Part shown: piece after piece, positions 43,462-53,668 of the stretch
Layout: every line of letters starts with the position of its first letter
How positions within the stretch are numbered: the stretch's first letter is position 1
Source of the DNA: an uncultured Eudoraea sp.
GTDB lineage: Bacteria; Bacteroidota; Bacteroidia; Flavobacteriales; Flavobacteriaceae
Reading direction: 5' to 3'
Length of the DNA: 64,000 nt
Assembly: GCF_947260015.1 (NCBI RefSeq)
Contig: NZ_CAMYOM010000005.1
Span: forward strand, 124,001 to 188,000
Program-made: the position numbers and the translations under genes
The notes under the pieces: model-generated
The model's input: the letters and a program-made list of their open reading frames with translations, nothing else
Told to the model about the DNA's origin: nothing
The model's database searches: none

Positions 43462-44470
43462 CTTCTACTACTTTTAGCACCAGTTTGCCTAGTTTTTCAC
43501 CTGTAAACAACCTTTTATAGGTTTGCGGAAAATTCTCAATTCCCTCATATATATCTTCTTTGCCTTTCAATTTTCCCTCTGCCAGCCAGGCACCCATGGC
43601 CCTTGCAGCTTCGCCATACCTTTTTGCATAATCAAATACCACCATTCCCTGCATTGTGGCTCGGTTTACCAGGAGTGAAAGGTAATTACTGGGGCCTTTT
43701 ATGGCCGTTTTGTTGTTGTATTGCGATATTGCTCCACATATCACTATTCGGGCATGCATTCTCAGTTTACTCAGGGCAATATCAAGAATTTCGCCACCTA
43801 CGTTGTCAAAATAAACATCCAGGCCTTTTGGACATTCTTCCTTCATCCTGGTTACAACATTCTCGTTCTTATAATCAATAGCAGCGTCAAAACCCAACTC
43901 CTCTACAATATATTTACATTTCTCCTTACCCCCGGCAATGCCGACAACCCGGCATCCTTTAATTTTTGCTATTTGACCCACAATACTCCCTACTGCTCCT
44001 GCTGCTCCTGACACTACCACAATATCTCCTTCTTTTATTTTACCTACTTCAAGAATACCAAAATAGGCTGTCATCCCTGTCATGCCCAAGGTGCTTAAAT
44101 AAGTTGGTAGAGGAGCTAGTTTCGGGTCTATAATACGCAAATCCTTACCATCTGAAATTGCATATTGTTGTACACCCCCAAATCCGGCTACATAATCCCC
44201 TACTTTGAAATTGGGATTTTTATTAATTGCCACAACCTCACCAACAGCGCCCGCGCGCATAACTGAGCCAATAGCCATTGGCTCTATATAGGATTTGGAA
44301 TCATTCATCCAGCCCCGCATAGCCGGGTCCAGGGAAACATAATGTTGTTTCACCAGAATTTCTCCATCCTGCAATTCGGGAATAGGGTTAGTCTCTAATG
44401 ACCAGGTTGAAGCATCTGCCTCACCTAAGGGTCTCTTTACAAATTTTAGTTGTTTATTCATATTTTTCAT
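43442..44470 (-). CDS. NADP-dependent alkenal/one reductase (leukotriene B4 dehydrogenase-like)
   Basis: 342 residues (a start at MNKQLKFVKRP, 44461, is equally possible). Typical blocks of the PTGR/CurA group: DPAMRGWMNDSKSY, GFGGVQQYAI, LGMTGMTAYFGILEVGKIKE, VSGAAGAVGSIVGQIAKIKG, YFDNVGGEILD and CGAISQYN. These enzymes saturate the double bond of enals and enones such as 4-hydroxynonenal or oxo-lipids. Two tandem reductases of this kind in one operon point to oxidised lipid substrates (inference). Confidence 0.93.
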   Translation of the reverse strand: MKNMNKQLKFVKRPLGEADASTWSLETNPIPELQDGEILVKQHYVSLDPAMRGWMNDSKSYIEPMAIGSVMRAGAVGEVVAINKNPNFKVGDYVAGFGGVQQYAISDGKDLRIIDPKLAPLPTYLSTLGMTGMTAYFGILEVGKIKEGDIVVVSGAAGAVGSIVGQIAKIKGCRVVGIAGGKEKCKYIVEELGFDAAIDYKNENVVTRMKEECPKGLDVYFDNVGGEILDIALSKLRMHARIVICGAISQYNNKTAIKGPSNYLSLLVNRATMQGMVVFDYAKRYGEAARAMGAWLAEGKLKGKEDIYEGIENFPQTYKRLFTGEKLGKLVLKVVEDEGHTM

Positions 44471-44477
44471 TTCTGTT

Positions 44478-45251
44478 TTATCCTTTCTTTTTATTTGAGA
44501 AACTCTTTACGTATGCTTCCATTTTGGTTCGAATTTCAGGTTTCCACCATAGGGTTGCAGCTTCTTTCAGCGAATTTTCGGCATTCAAATCAAGTTTGCT
44601 GAGTAAATTTTTGCGAAGTTTATTTTTTGTATTAAGAAGTATTTCCTGATCTGCCTGTAAATAGTGTTGCATCTTAGATTCGGCTTTTGGCAATACTTTC
44701 TCTAAAGGAACCAATTCATCTACTAATCCGGCAGACAAGGCTTCTTTTCCATTAAGCAGCTTCCCTTCCATAATATATCTGCTAGCCAAACCCTGACCTA
44801 TCCAAAAGGCATAGGTTTCTACAAGGTTCTGAGAAATTTGAATATTTACAGCAACCTCATTCAGTCCAATAATATATTGTTCTCCATCTGCCATAATTCG
44901 GTTATCACTTGCCACTGCAAGAACGCAGCCCCCCGCCGGGGAATGACCGGTAATTGCCGATATAACAGGTTTGGTGATCTGCATTAGTTCTATGAAAAGT
45001 GCACCAAAAACATTAAAAAAATCTTCGATCTGCTTTTTGTCATAATGAAATAATTCTATTAAATCCAATCCTGCCGAGAAATAGTGTGGCTGCCCTGTAA
45101 GTATTGCTCCTTTTACTGCACTGTCATTTTCAATATCCCGGAACACTTGCCTAAGCTCCTGAACCATATCATAATTAATGGCATTTACCTTACCACGGTT
45201 CATCTGAACAATGGTATAACCCTCTTTCTTAATAATCTTTAATGTATTCAT
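44478..45251 (-). CDS. Enoyl-CoA hydratase/isomerase family protein
   Basis: 257 residues, crotonase fold: TGQPHYFSAGLDLIEL and ISAITGHSPAGGCVLAVASD form the oxyanion hole. The catalytic glutamates of true hydratases are not evident (the region reads NRIMADGEQYIIGLNEVAV), so it may act as an isomerase or on another acyl-CoA. It ends 7 bases before the alkenal reductase gene. Confidence 0.88.
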   Translation of the reverse strand: MNTLKIIKKEGYTIVQMNRGKVNAINYDMVQELRQVFRDIENDSAVKGAILTGQPHYFSAGLDLIELFHYDKKQIEDFFNVFGALFIELMQITKPVISAITGHSPAGGCVLAVASDNRIMADGEQYIIGLNEVAVNIQISQNLVETYAFWIGQGLASRYIMEGKLLNGKEALSAGLVDELVPLEKVLPKAESKMQHYLQADQEILLNTKNKLRKNLLSKLDLNAENSLKEAATLWWKPEIRTKMEAYVKSFSNKKKG

Positions 45252-45297
45252 CCGGGTAAAATTTTTATTTTGTTCAGCATTGATTTTTTAAATTATT

Positions 45298-46056
45298 TTA
45301 TAATAAAGATGTTCCACCGTCCAGTGTTATGGTTTGACCAGTAATATATTTCGAATTATCAGATGCAAGCCATGCTACAGCTTCGGCAATTTCACCTGCC
45401 TCGCCGAACCTGTCCATAGGAATGAGTTTTTTAAGCGTTTCTCCCATATCAGGTCTGCTTGCAAGTAATTTGTCTAAAAGTGCGGAATGAGTATACCCCG
45501 GACATACCGCATTTATTCTAATATTCTTACGCCCATATTCCAGTGCGGCTGATTTGGTCATACCTACAACCGCAAATTTACTGGCACTATAGGAAAGGTT
45601 GTATCCTGAGGGTTTTAAGCCGGCTAATGAAGCGATATTTATAATATTTCCATCGCCTTGTTTCATCATTTGCTGCAAAGCCACTTTCATACAATAGAAT
45701 ACACCAGTCTGATTCACAGCAATAACATTGTCCCAATCTTCCAGTGTATGGTCAGCAGTCTTACTTTGATTTTCACCACCTATACCTGCATTATTTATCA
45801 TGACGTCTAACTTACCATGATTCTTAACCGTTTGAGCTATTAATAATTCTACTTCTTCAAACTTAGATACATCTGCCTTGAATGCAAATGCTTCGCCTCC
45901 GGATATTTTAATTTGATCAGCAACATTTTGGGCCTTTTCAGAATTAACATCAGACACGATGACCAATGCCTTGTGTTTAGCCAACAAAGCAGCGGATGCG
46001 GCTCCTATTCCACTTCCTGCCCCTGTAATGATCACAACTTTGTTTTCTAATTGCAT
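45298..46056 (-). CDS. SDR family oxidoreductase
   Basis: 252 residues: TGAGSGIGAASAALLAKHKA cofactor motif, MINNAGIGG, INIASLAGLKPSGYNLSYSASK (Ser-Tyr-Lys), GQTITLDGGTSLL end. In the cluster it could oxidise a 3-hydroxyacyl-CoA; substrate unproven. Confidence 0.92.
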   Translation of the reverse strand: MQLENKVVIITGAGSGIGAASAALLAKHKALVIVSDVNSEKAQNVADQIKISGGEAFAFKADVSKFEEVELLIAQTVKNHGKLDVMINNAGIGGENQSKTADHTLEDWDNVIAVNQTGVFYCMKVALQQMMKQGDGNIINIASLAGLKPSGYNLSYSASKFAVVGMTKSAALEYGRKNIRINAVCPGYTHSALLDKLLASRPDMGETLKKLIPMDRFGEAGEIAEAVAWLASDNSKYITGQTITLDGGTSLL

Positions 46057-46126
46057 ATCGCTTTTATTTAATCAAACGCCCTTGATCTTTTATCGCATAT
46101 TTTTAAATTTTAAAAGACAAATGTTG

Positions 46127-47197
46127 TCAGTCAATACTATCCTTCTGAATGGCGTTCCATGCTGTATTACAACATAAGGCAGAAACTTTATTCAGGTTCG
46201 CAAAACGAGGGTCTGTTGTATGTCCATGCTTAAATCTATAATATATCTGTTGGGCAATTACCGCAATTTTAAAAAGACCATATGCAAAATAGAAGGTAAG
46301 ATTATTTATATCCCTGCCACTTTTGAGCGCATATTGCTGCACGATTTCTGTTCGCGTAGGATTGCCTGCCATAGTTGTTGGAGATGGAAGTCCCTGCTTT
46401 AAAAAATCAGCATCTGAAGCTGTGGTCCAATACCCAAGGGAAGTGCCCAAATCCATCAAAGGATCACCTAAAGTGCACATTTCCCAATCCAGTATGGCGG
46501 CTATTTTTTTCCATTGATCATCAGCAAATACGACATTATCGTACTTATAGTCATTATGGATAAGGCTGTAATGATAGTTTTTAGGCTGATTCTTTTCCAT
46601 CCATGACATGACCTTATTGGCGGAAGGAACTTCTTCTGTTGCCGCAGCAAGGTACTGTTTGCCCCAGTTTTTGACTTGTCGCTCAACATAGCCTTCCGGA
46701 TTTCCCAACGATTCAAGTCCGGCTGCCTTATAGTCTACATCATGCAGTTCCACATAGGCATCCAACCATGCATCCGCTATGGTTTTAAATTCATTAGGAG
46801 TAACCTCACGATCTCTGGCCTCATTGGCGGTTAAAATTATTCCGTCTACTTTATTCATTATATAAAAAGGGGCTCCTAATATCTCCGCATCTTCTGAAAA
46901 CGCATAAGGTTCCGGGGTTTTGTCGAATACTTTATGAAGATTGTTTAGCACCTTAAATTCCCTACCCATATTATGGCCCCGTTTAGGTGCCGCAAAGGGC
47001 GGACGACGCAACACGTATTCCTTATCTTCTATTTTTAACAGATAAGTAAGATTGGAATATCCATTATAAAACTGCCTGATGATTAATTCGTTTTTTTCAT
47101 CATTGATCAAATCATAATGCAACAGGAACTTTTTCAAGTTCCGCACATTAAGCTCTTCTCCTTTTCGAACAGTTTTTGTTAGTTCCCTTTCCGGCAT
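46127..47197 (-). CDS. APH-type phosphotransferase (ACAD10/11 kinase-domain-like, LvaA-like)
   Basis: 356 residues, aminoglycoside-phosphotransferase fold. The catalytic loop is SLIHNDYKYDNVVF (H-x-D...N) and the metal-binding part AAILDWEMCTLGDPLMDLGT, a form specific to the kinase domain of human ACAD10/ACAD11 and Pseudomonas LvaA. These phosphorylate the 4-hydroxyl of 4-hydroxyacyl-CoA. Its stop is far from any resistance gene, and it starts 2 bases after the ACAD gene, so it is not an antibiotic kinase. Confidence 0.88.
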   Translation of the reverse strand: MPERELTKTVRKGEELNVRNLKKFLLHYDLINDEKNELIIRQFYNGYSNLTYLLKIEDKEYVLRRPPFAAPKRGHNMGREFKVLNNLHKVFDKTPEPYAFSEDAEILGAPFYIMNKVDGIILTANEARDREVTPNEFKTIADAWLDAYVELHDVDYKAAGLESLGNPEGYVERQVKNWGKQYLAAATEEVPSANKVMSWMEKNQPKNYHYSLIHNDYKYDNVVFADDQWKKIAAILDWEMCTLGDPLMDLGTSLGYWTTASDADFLKQGLPSPTTMAGNPTRTEIVQQYALKSGRDINNLTFYFAYGLFKIAVIAQQIYYRFKHGHTTDPRFANLNKVSALCCNTAWNAIQKDSID

Positions 47198-47199
47198 TT

Positions 47200-48417
47200 T
47201 CAGATTTGTGTGTATTTTTTTACCGTGTTTTTCCCTAATTGACTTAAATGAACCTCATCCGGGCCATCAGCCAGCCTCAAGGTTCTGGCAGAGGCATAAA
47301 AGTGTGCTAATGGGGTATCTCCACAAACGCCCATACCTCCCATTATCTGGATAGCCCTATCAATAACTTTTAAGGCCATATTTGGTGCTACAATCTTAAT
47401 CATGGCAATCAGGTCTTTTGCTTCCTTGTTTCCAACCCTATCCATTTTATCCGCAGCAGAAAGTACTAGCAGACGTGTTTGTTCTATCTCACAACGAGAA
47501 TGCGCAATTTCCTGACGAATGCTGCTATAGGTATCTAAAGTTCTGCCAAACGGACTGCGTTCAGAGGCCCTTTGGGACATTAACTCCAGAGAACGTTGTG
47601 CCATCCCTATTAATCGCATACAATGGTGTATTCTTCCCGGACCCAAACGACCCTGGGCTATCTCAAATCCTCTGCCTTCACCTAGAATAAGATTGCTTTT
47701 TGGCACACGTACTTTATCCAACACAATTTCTGCGTGTCCCTCCGGAGAATCATGGTAACCAAAAACACTTAATGATCTTATAATCTCTAAACCAGGAGTA
47801 TCCATTGGAATCAAAATCATGCTGTGTTGCAGATGGCGGGGCGCATCAAAACTGGTCTTACCCATTACTATGGTGATACTGCAATTTGGGTCCATGGCTC
47901 CTGAAGACCACCACTTTTTACCTGTAACAACATAATCATCGCCGTCGGCTACAATAGACGTCTCGATATTCGTGGCGTCTGAAGAAGCCACATCGGGCTC
48001 GGTCATTAAAAATGAAGATCTGATTTCACCGCGCATTAAAGGCTGCAACCAAGTTTCCTTCTGTTCAGAAGAGCCGTATTTCGCCAAGACCTCCATATTA
48101 CCCGTATCGGGGGGACTGCAATTAAATACTTCTGATGACCATAATATCCTTCCCATGATCTCAGCCAATGGGGCATATTCCAGATTGGTTAATCCAGGAC
48201 TTAAGGCTCCATAACCCACGGGTAAAAACAAATTCCAAAGTCCTTCAGTTTTGGCTTTTTCTTTCAATGCCTCAAGGCCCGGCCATTTTTTCCAAATATT
48301 GGCTGGGTCTCTATGGAAAGTTTCCACTTCCTCCTGTACAGGTATTAAATGCTTAGCTATAAATAGCTTAAGTTTTTCCTGGAAGGCAATGGATTTTTCG
48401 CTGTATTCAAAATTCAT
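47200..48417 (-). CDS. Acyl-CoA dehydrogenase, ACAD10/11 (LvaC) type
   Basis: 405 residues: [38 protein letters not shown] (FAD-contact motif), [35 protein letters not shown] and the terminal [20 protein letters not shown]. The P-D-x-x-S-S-D and ADGPDEVH patterns are those of the ACAD10/11 branch. In that branch the enzyme removes phosphate from 4-phosphoryloxyacyl-CoA. It lies directly before the kinase gene (2-base gap), so the two are strictly coupled. Confidence 0.9.
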   Translation of the reverse strand: MNFEYSEKSIAFQEKLKLFIAKHLIPVQEEVETFHRDPANIWKKWPGLEALKEKAKTEGLWNLFLPVGYGALSPGLTNLEYAPLAEIMGRILWSSEVFNCSPPDTGNMEVLAKYGSSEQKETWLQPLMRGEIRSSFLMTEPDVASSDATNIETSIVADGDDYVVTGKKWWSSGAMDPNCSITIVMGKTSFDAPRHLQHSMILIPMDTPGLEIIRSLSVFGYHDSPEGHAEIVLDKVRVPKSNLILGEGRGFEIAQGRLGPGRIHHCMRLIGMAQRSLELMSQRASERSPFGRTLDTYSSIRQEIAHSRCEIEQTRLLVLSAADKMDRVGNKEAKDLIAMIKIVAPNMALKVIDRAIQIMGGMGVCGDTPLAHFYASARTLRLADGPDEVHLSQLGKNTVKKYTQI

Positions 48418-48445
48418 AGTATTAATTTTAATCGATAATCGAATT

Positions 48446-49222
48446 TTAACCTGAAATTAAGTACCCGCCATCTGCTACATATACCCCACCTGTCATATAA
48501 GACCCTGCATCTGATGCCAGCAACATGACCATACCGGCCATTTCTTCGGGAGCAGCTATCCGCCCCAGAGGTAAGGCTTTTGTAAATCCGGCAATCAATT
48601 TGTCATCTGTCCATAATCCTTCACTAAATTTGGTCTTGATCAGGCCAGGACAAAGTACGTTTGCTCTAACCCCATAGCGGCCCCATTCTTTAGCCTGATT
48701 CTTGGTAAGCATTATCAAAGCTGATTTGGTTGCGCTGTACAATCCTAATCCAAATCCAGGAGTTAATCCCTCAACCGATGAAATATTAATAATACTACCA
48801 CTACCCTTTTCTTTCATGTAAGGCAGGACCAGGTTAGAGAGGAGCCATGGCGCCTTGACGTTTACATTCATTATCTTATCAAAGACAGCTTCGTCTGAGC
48901 CCTCCAGAGGACCATAATAGGGGTTTATGGCTGCATTGTTCACTAAGATGTCTATTCTTCCAAAATGTTCTATAGTCTTAGCAATAAGTGTTTTGCGCTG
49001 TTCAGAATCGCCAATATGGCATTGTATACCCACCGCCTCAAGGCCGGCTTCCCTAAATTCATCGGCAACTTTGTCGACTGCAGCCTGCTTCCGACTGCTT
49101 ACTACCACTTTAGCGCCATTTTCAGCCAGCCCCCAGGCAATAGATTTTCCTATTCCTTTACTTGATCCGGTGACAATAGCGACTTTACTACTTAGGTCAA
49201 ATTTAGATTTTATACTATCCAT
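48446..49222 (-). CDS. SDR family oxidoreductase
   Basis: 258 residues: [60 protein letters not shown] and [16 protein letters not shown]. Close in pattern to SDRs found beside ACAD10/11 genes; LvaD of the levulinate pathway is also an SDR that handles the 3-hydroxyacyl-CoA. Assignment by context only. Confidence 0.92.
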   Translation of the reverse strand: MDSIKSKFDLSSKVAIVTGSSKGIGKSIAWGLAENGAKVVVSSRKQAAVDKVADEFREAGLEAVGIQCHIGDSEQRKTLIAKTIEHFGRIDILVNNAAINPYYGPLEGSDEAVFDKIMNVNVKAPWLLSNLVLPYMKEKGSGSIINISSVEGLTPGFGLGLYSATKSALIMLTKNQAKEWGRYGVRANVLCPGLIKTKFSEGLWTDDKLIAGFTKALPLGRIAAPEEMAGMVMLLASDAGSYMTGGVYVADGGYLISG

Positions 49223-49286
49223 CGTTTATTTTCGCTTATTTTATTCAAAAAGTATTTCTTCGGCCCCTAATGCCTTATGACAAAAT

Positions 49287-51098
49287 TTAGGTAAACAACT
49301 GATTTTCATTTGCTGTAGTCAACACATGTTTATCCATTAAAATCTCAGCCAATGCCTTTGTTTTAGGAATTTCATATTTAAAATAAAATTTCATGGCATT
49401 GATCTTACTTTCATAGAATGCGGATGAAAATTTGGTGTCACTCAAAGCTATGGCATTTTGAGATTTAACGGCAATATCCAACCACAACCAGCCAACCACA
49501 ATATTTCCAAAAAACTCCATAAATACCGTAGCATCTGATAAAAATCGTTCATAATCACCTTTTTTAACAAAATCCATCAGAAAATTCAACACTTCCTCTG
49601 TTAAGGATAAAGCTGTTCCAAGTTTCTTTGCATAGGGCAAAAGATCATCATGTTTAGATGCTCTTTTTATGCTTTTCATTATTTCTGCAGACAACAATTG
49701 TAAAGCTTTACCATTATTCATGGTCATCTTTCTTCCCAAAAGATCTAAAGACTGAATTCCCGTTGTTCCCTCGTAAATAGAAAAAATCCGGATGTCCCGA
49801 TAATACTGTTGAAGGATAAAATCTGAACAAAACCCATAACCTCCCAGAACCTGAAGGCCATTACTTACAGAGAGCGTCCCCATTTCAGAAGGATAGGTTT
49901 TAGCAATTGGTGTAAGGATCTCAAGTAAATAGGAGTATTTTTCCCTTTCCTTCTTATCTGAATGAGTCTCAGACAAATCATGGTATTTTGAGGAAAGTAA
50001 TATCAAGCTTAATGAACCCTCCGCGACAACTTTTTGAAGCATAAGCATTCGTTTGACATCCGGATGGTTTATTATAAGGGTCTGTTCCTGATGCACGTCT
50101 TTCTTACCTGTATCGGTTAGACGGCGCCCTTGAGGCCTTTCTCTTGCGTAAGACAAAGACGCTTGATAGGCGGCCATGCTTATAGCAGCAGCTCCGCGTC
50201 CGACAGCTATCCTGGCTCCGTTCATCATCAAGAACATATACTTTAATCCCTGATTGGCTTCCCCAACAAGCCATCCCTTACAATCGTCATTATGTCCAAA
50301 GAAAAGATGAGTCGTACAATAGCCTTTTTGACCCATTTTTTGAAAATCGGCAAAAGTTGTAACATCATTAGATGTAAGGTCACCATTGGCGGACCCCCTG
50401 TTTTTAGGAACAACAAATAAAGAAATTCCCTTTGTACCAGCGGGAGCACCTTTAATTCGGGCCAATAACAAGTGAACAACATTTTCAGCGCCTTTAAAGT
50501 CTCCCCCTGATATAAATATTTTCTGCCCTGAAATTTTATAGCCGTCTCCGGAAGGTTCAGCAGAGGTCACAATATCAGATAAAGAACTTCCTGCCTGTGG
50601 TTCAGTCAGGCACATGGTTCCATTCCAATCGCCTGTGAGCATTTTGGGAATGAATTTATCATTAAGCTCTTTACTGCCAAATTTTACAATCAACTCTGCT
50701 GCCCCAAGGGTCAATCCAATGTAGCCAGGCAAATGATTATTGGCTGTTTCCTGTATATAAGCCGACGCAGTAACCACCATCCCTGGTAATTGCATCCCAC
50801 CGATTTCATAGTCAAACAGTCCGGAAACTAATCCCATTTCCCCGCCCTTTTTTATGTAGTTTTTTACCTGCGGATGGACAATTATTTCTCCATCTTCAAA
50901 ACGGGCAGGCTGTTCATCCATTTCACGGAAAAAAGGGAATAATTCCCTATCGGAAAAATCCTTGACAGCGTTTAAAAAAAGGTCTACAGATTCCTGGTCA
51001 TAGTCCTTAAAACGACTCTGATCCAAAACATTTTGAAGTTGATGAACCTCGTAAAGCAAAAATTTGAGGGTATCTAAATCTAAATATTGGTTTGCCAT
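49287..51098 (-). CDS. Acyl-CoA dehydrogenase, long form
   Basis: 603 residues: MCLTEPQAGSSLSDIVTSAE and ISGQKIFISGGDF (FAD/substrate contacts), YARERPQGRRL, VLGGYGFCSDFILQQYYRDI with SIYEGTTGIQSLDLLGRKM at the C-terminal part of the dehydrogenase, then an extra helical domain of about 120 residues typical of the long (AidB/very-long-chain-like) type. First gene of the eleven-gene unit. Electrons would go to ETF, not encoded here. Confidence 0.93.
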   Translation of the reverse strand: MANQYLDLDTLKFLLYEVHQLQNVLDQSRFKDYDQESVDLFLNAVKDFSDRELFPFFREMDEQPARFEDGEIIVHPQVKNYIKKGGEMGLVSGLFDYEIGGMQLPGMVVTASAYIQETANNHLPGYIGLTLGAAELIVKFGSKELNDKFIPKMLTGDWNGTMCLTEPQAGSSLSDIVTSAEPSGDGYKISGQKIFISGGDFKGAENVVHLLLARIKGAPAGTKGISLFVVPKNRGSANGDLTSNDVTTFADFQKMGQKGYCTTHLFFGHNDDCKGWLVGEANQGLKYMFLMMNGARIAVGRGAAAISMAAYQASLSYARERPQGRRLTDTGKKDVHQEQTLIINHPDVKRMLMLQKVVAEGSLSLILLSSKYHDLSETHSDKKEREKYSYLLEILTPIAKTYPSEMGTLSVSNGLQVLGGYGFCSDFILQQYYRDIRIFSIYEGTTGIQSLDLLGRKMTMNNGKALQLLSAEIMKSIKRASKHDDLLPYAKKLGTALSLTEEVLNFLMDFVKKGDYERFLSDATVFMEFFGNIVVGWLWLDIAVKSQNAIALSDTKFSSAFYESKINAMKFYFKYEIPKTKALAEILMDKHVLTTANENQLFT

Positions 51099-51446
51099 AT
51101 AAAATTGAATTATAATTCTTAAAAATCATCTATTTCAGGCCGGTAGCAACATATAGAGTTCATAATTGGGTTACCTTGAGCAACGGTTACGATTTAAATG
51201 CCTGGAGGTAATGTTTTATTTGATAGAAAAATAAGCAGAAATAATTTCCTTCAATATAATCATTTCGAATGACATTCACCGGTAAATCATCGTGATACAA
51301 ATACAGGATATTTATTTTTCTCAATATATTATTTACCCATCAATTTGCTTTAAATATTTCACAATAAAACAAAAAAATAGCGGGGATGAACCCCCGCTAT
51401 TTTTATTTATGAAGTATATGAGTTAGTACTTTAAGGCATGAAGTTA
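51099..51446. other. Intergenic stretch between the acyl-CoA operon and the arsenosugar operon
   Basis: About 350 bases. The right half holds the arsM terminator; the left half must contain the acyl-CoA operon promoter, but no TTTG/TAnnTTTG pair stands out. Two GGTTAC words (near 51167 and 51184) are the only repeated element noticed. Confidence 0.5.
51373..51404. terminator. Terminator of the arsenosugar operon
   Basis: A perfect 13-base stem (51373-51385 with 51392-51404), 6-base loop, with T-rich tracts on both strands. It lies about 45 bases after the arsM stop. Confidence 0.92.
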
Positions 51447-52415
51447 TTAGCAGCAACCTCCCCCATCATAGTGAAAGGTAGATTCGGAAAAATAAATATC
51501 GTCCCTTTTCAAAGCTTGCAATGCCCCAGAGGTTTTATCACAAATAGCTAAAGGCTGATTTTTTAACAAAATATGACCGGCATTATCATCAAAATAATCA
51601 TCATCACCATAATATATAGCGGCTTTTCCTGTAAATACGCATGGGCCATCATATGGCATTGGATCCTTAATGGCTGCAACTTCAATAGATTCAATATAAA
51701 TTAATTCGTCTGTGGCATAATGTTTTGGATCCAGAATTCTGTAAGGTTTACGTGCTCTAATTTCTATTGTTCCGAAGCCCGCATCAGTTAACATTTTAGT
51801 GTATTCCGCTATTGGTATACTTCCGCTTAAGCACAAAGCGCGTAATCTATCATCATTGCGAAGTGTCTTATTCATAGTTTGTTCACAAGTAGGATCACTC
51901 ATGACCAATTTTCCATGTGGTTTTAAAACCCGATACATTTCTGCAATAGCTTGTTTTAGGTCATCGGTTTTAAAAATATTGAACAAACAATTTTGTGCGG
52001 CAACATCTATACTATTATCTTCAATGGGCAGGTTCAGGGCATCCCCCTTAATAAGATCAACAAAATCTCTTTTAAACCAGGAGTTCTGAGCCTCGGCTTC
52101 AATAAAATTTTTTCGCGAAGCTTCAAGCATTTCATCAACTATATCAATACCTATAACTCCACCCTTTTGACGATTGAAATACGAAAATTGCAATAATTCC
52201 ATACCTCCGCCAACACCAACATAAAGAATTTTAGGATTATTCGTCAGATCCCGTGCACGCACCGTACTGCCACATCCATAATTCATATCCTGCATATTAC
52301 GGGGAATTTGTAATCCCGGTAATTCCCAAACCGGATTAGTGGTGCAGCAAAGTCCAACATCTGGAGTCAAAGCCGCTTCTTTATATAAATTTTGGGTTGC
52401 TTCTAAATAGCTCAT
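51447..52415 (-). CDS. arsM: Arsenosugar-type arsenite methyltransferase ArsM
   Basis: 322 residues. SAM motif LYVGVGGGMELLQF (65-78), a cysteine pair GLCCTTNPVW (Cys23-24), a YGCGS segment (46-50) and a C-terminal HYDGGGCC, giving several thiols for arsenic binding. KLVMSDPTCEQTM also has a conserved Cys. It should methylate arsenite to dimethylarsenic forms that feed ArsS. It is last in the operon behind arsS. The C-terminal Gly-Gly-Gly-Cys-Cys distinguishes it from classical detoxifying ArsM. Confidence 0.88.
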   Translation of the reverse strand: MSYLEATQNLYKEAALTPDVGLCCTTNPVWELPGLQIPRNMQDMNYGCGSTVRARDLTNNPKILYVGVGGGMELLQFSYFNRQKGGVIGIDIVDEMLEASRKNFIEAEAQNSWFKRDFVDLIKGDALNLPIEDNSIDVAAQNCLFNIFKTDDLKQAIAEMYRVLKPHGKLVMSDPTCEQTMNKTLRNDDRLRALCLSGSIPIAEYTKMLTDAGFGTIEIRARKPYRILDPKHYATDELIYIESIEVAAIKDPMPYDGPCVFTGKAAIYYGDDDYFDDNAGHILLKNQPLAICDKTSGALQALKRDDIYFSESTFHYDGGGCC

Positions 52416-52603
52416 TTTTTAGTTTTATAAAGGGTTTTAATTAATTCGTTAAATAAGGTAATCATATATGGTTGAGCTACACTTTCTAATTAGGCCTAAA
52501 CCTCATAAATTTCAATATTCATGAAGTTTGATATTATTCGCTTTGGTCATAGTTTTAATCTATCTTAATTCCGGATTTCTATTAAAGACTATGATAATGT
52601 TTT

Positions 52604-53659
52604 TTATATTACAGATCCCTGACAACTACTGCCTGCTCCAGCAGTACAGCCATAACAATGTTGAAATACTCTAATGTTTCTATTTTGAAGCAGGTCCTCA
52701 TTATATTCTTTTATATGCTTTACTTTACCTTCTACTTTTAAGTCAAGCATTTGGTTAAAATCACAATCATAAAGCCATCCTTCCCAGCTTATGGAAATTG
52801 TATTTGTACACATTACGTTTTTCACCGCTTCAGGATTGTATGCATCAACTAAGGCATACATATAATCTTCATAATTTTCAGATGCAATTAAATAATCTAA
52901 AAAACGGCTTATTGGCAAATTAGTGATCGCAAACAAATCATGGAATTGTATGTTAAAATCTTCAAGAAGTGCTTTTTTGAAATCTTTTTCCATGGATGTT
53001 TGGTCTCCAGGTAAAAAAGCTCCTGACGGATTATATACTAAATCCAATCTCAAATTACTTCCGGGCAAACCATATCCAACTGCATTAAGTTCCTGAAGCG
53101 CTTTAATTGATTTATTGAAAACTCCTTCACCCCTTTGCTTATCAGTTTTCCCGCGAGTCCAATGTGGCATTGACGAAACAATATGGATATTATTTTTCTT
53201 AAAGAATTCAGGTAAATCATAGTACTTTTTATTCGACCTAATAATGGTTAGATTAGACCTTACGATTATATCCTTAATACCAACTTTAAAGGCTTCCTCA
53301 ACAAACCACCTAAAATTTGGATTCATCTCAGGTGCACCACCAGTCAAATCCAAAGTATGTGCTGCAGTAGATTTTATTACTTTTAAGCACTGTTCCATGA
53401 TTTCTTTAGTCATGATTTCTTTTCGATCCGGACCAGCATCTACGTGACAATGTTCGCAAACCTGATTGCACATATACCCAAGATTAATTTGGAGTATCTC
53501 AAGCTGCCTTGGCTTTAACGGGAATTGATCAATCTCAGATATTTTATCTTTGAAAGTTGGTAGTTCACCGCTTTTAAAAATTCCGTTAGATAAAATTTCT
53601 AATTGCCTATTAACATTTGCTAATTCACTTTCTCTTTTCTTTAGGGACTTTGTTATCAT
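52604..53659 (-). CDS. arsS: Arsenosugar biosynthesis radical SAM enzyme ArsS
   Basis: 351 residues. The radical SAM cluster motif is CNQVCEHC (Cys64, Cys68, Cys71, CxxxCxxC), followed by HVDAGPDRKE, LDLTGGAPEMN and a C-terminal region with CDFNQMLDL and HCYGCTAGAGSSCQG. The C-terminal cysteine-rich part matches DUF3641. ArsS joins a 5'-deoxyadenosyl radical to dimethylarsenite, forming the sugar-arsenic bond. It lies between the CMD-like gene (9-base gap) and arsM. Confidence 0.93.
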   Translation of the reverse strand: MITKSLKKRESELANVNRQLEILSNGIFKSGELPTFKDKISEIDQFPLKPRQLEILQINLGYMCNQVCEHCHVDAGPDRKEIMTKEIMEQCLKVIKSTAAHTLDLTGGAPEMNPNFRWFVEEAFKVGIKDIIVRSNLTIIRSNKKYYDLPEFFKKNNIHIVSSMPHWTRGKTDKQRGEGVFNKSIKALQELNAVGYGLPGSNLRLDLVYNPSGAFLPGDQTSMEKDFKKALLEDFNIQFHDLFAITNLPISRFLDYLIASENYEDYMYALVDAYNPEAVKNVMCTNTISISWEGWLYDCDFNQMLDLKVEGKVKHIKEYNEDLLQNRNIRVFQHCYGCTAGAGSSCQGSVI

Positions 53660-53668
53660 TTATTATAA

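Noticed and set aside
46127-47197. Aminoglycoside resistance kinase
   Set aside because: The LDWEMCTLGDP motif and coupling to an acyl-CoA dehydrogenase fit the ACAD10/11 (LvaA) branch, not drug kinases.
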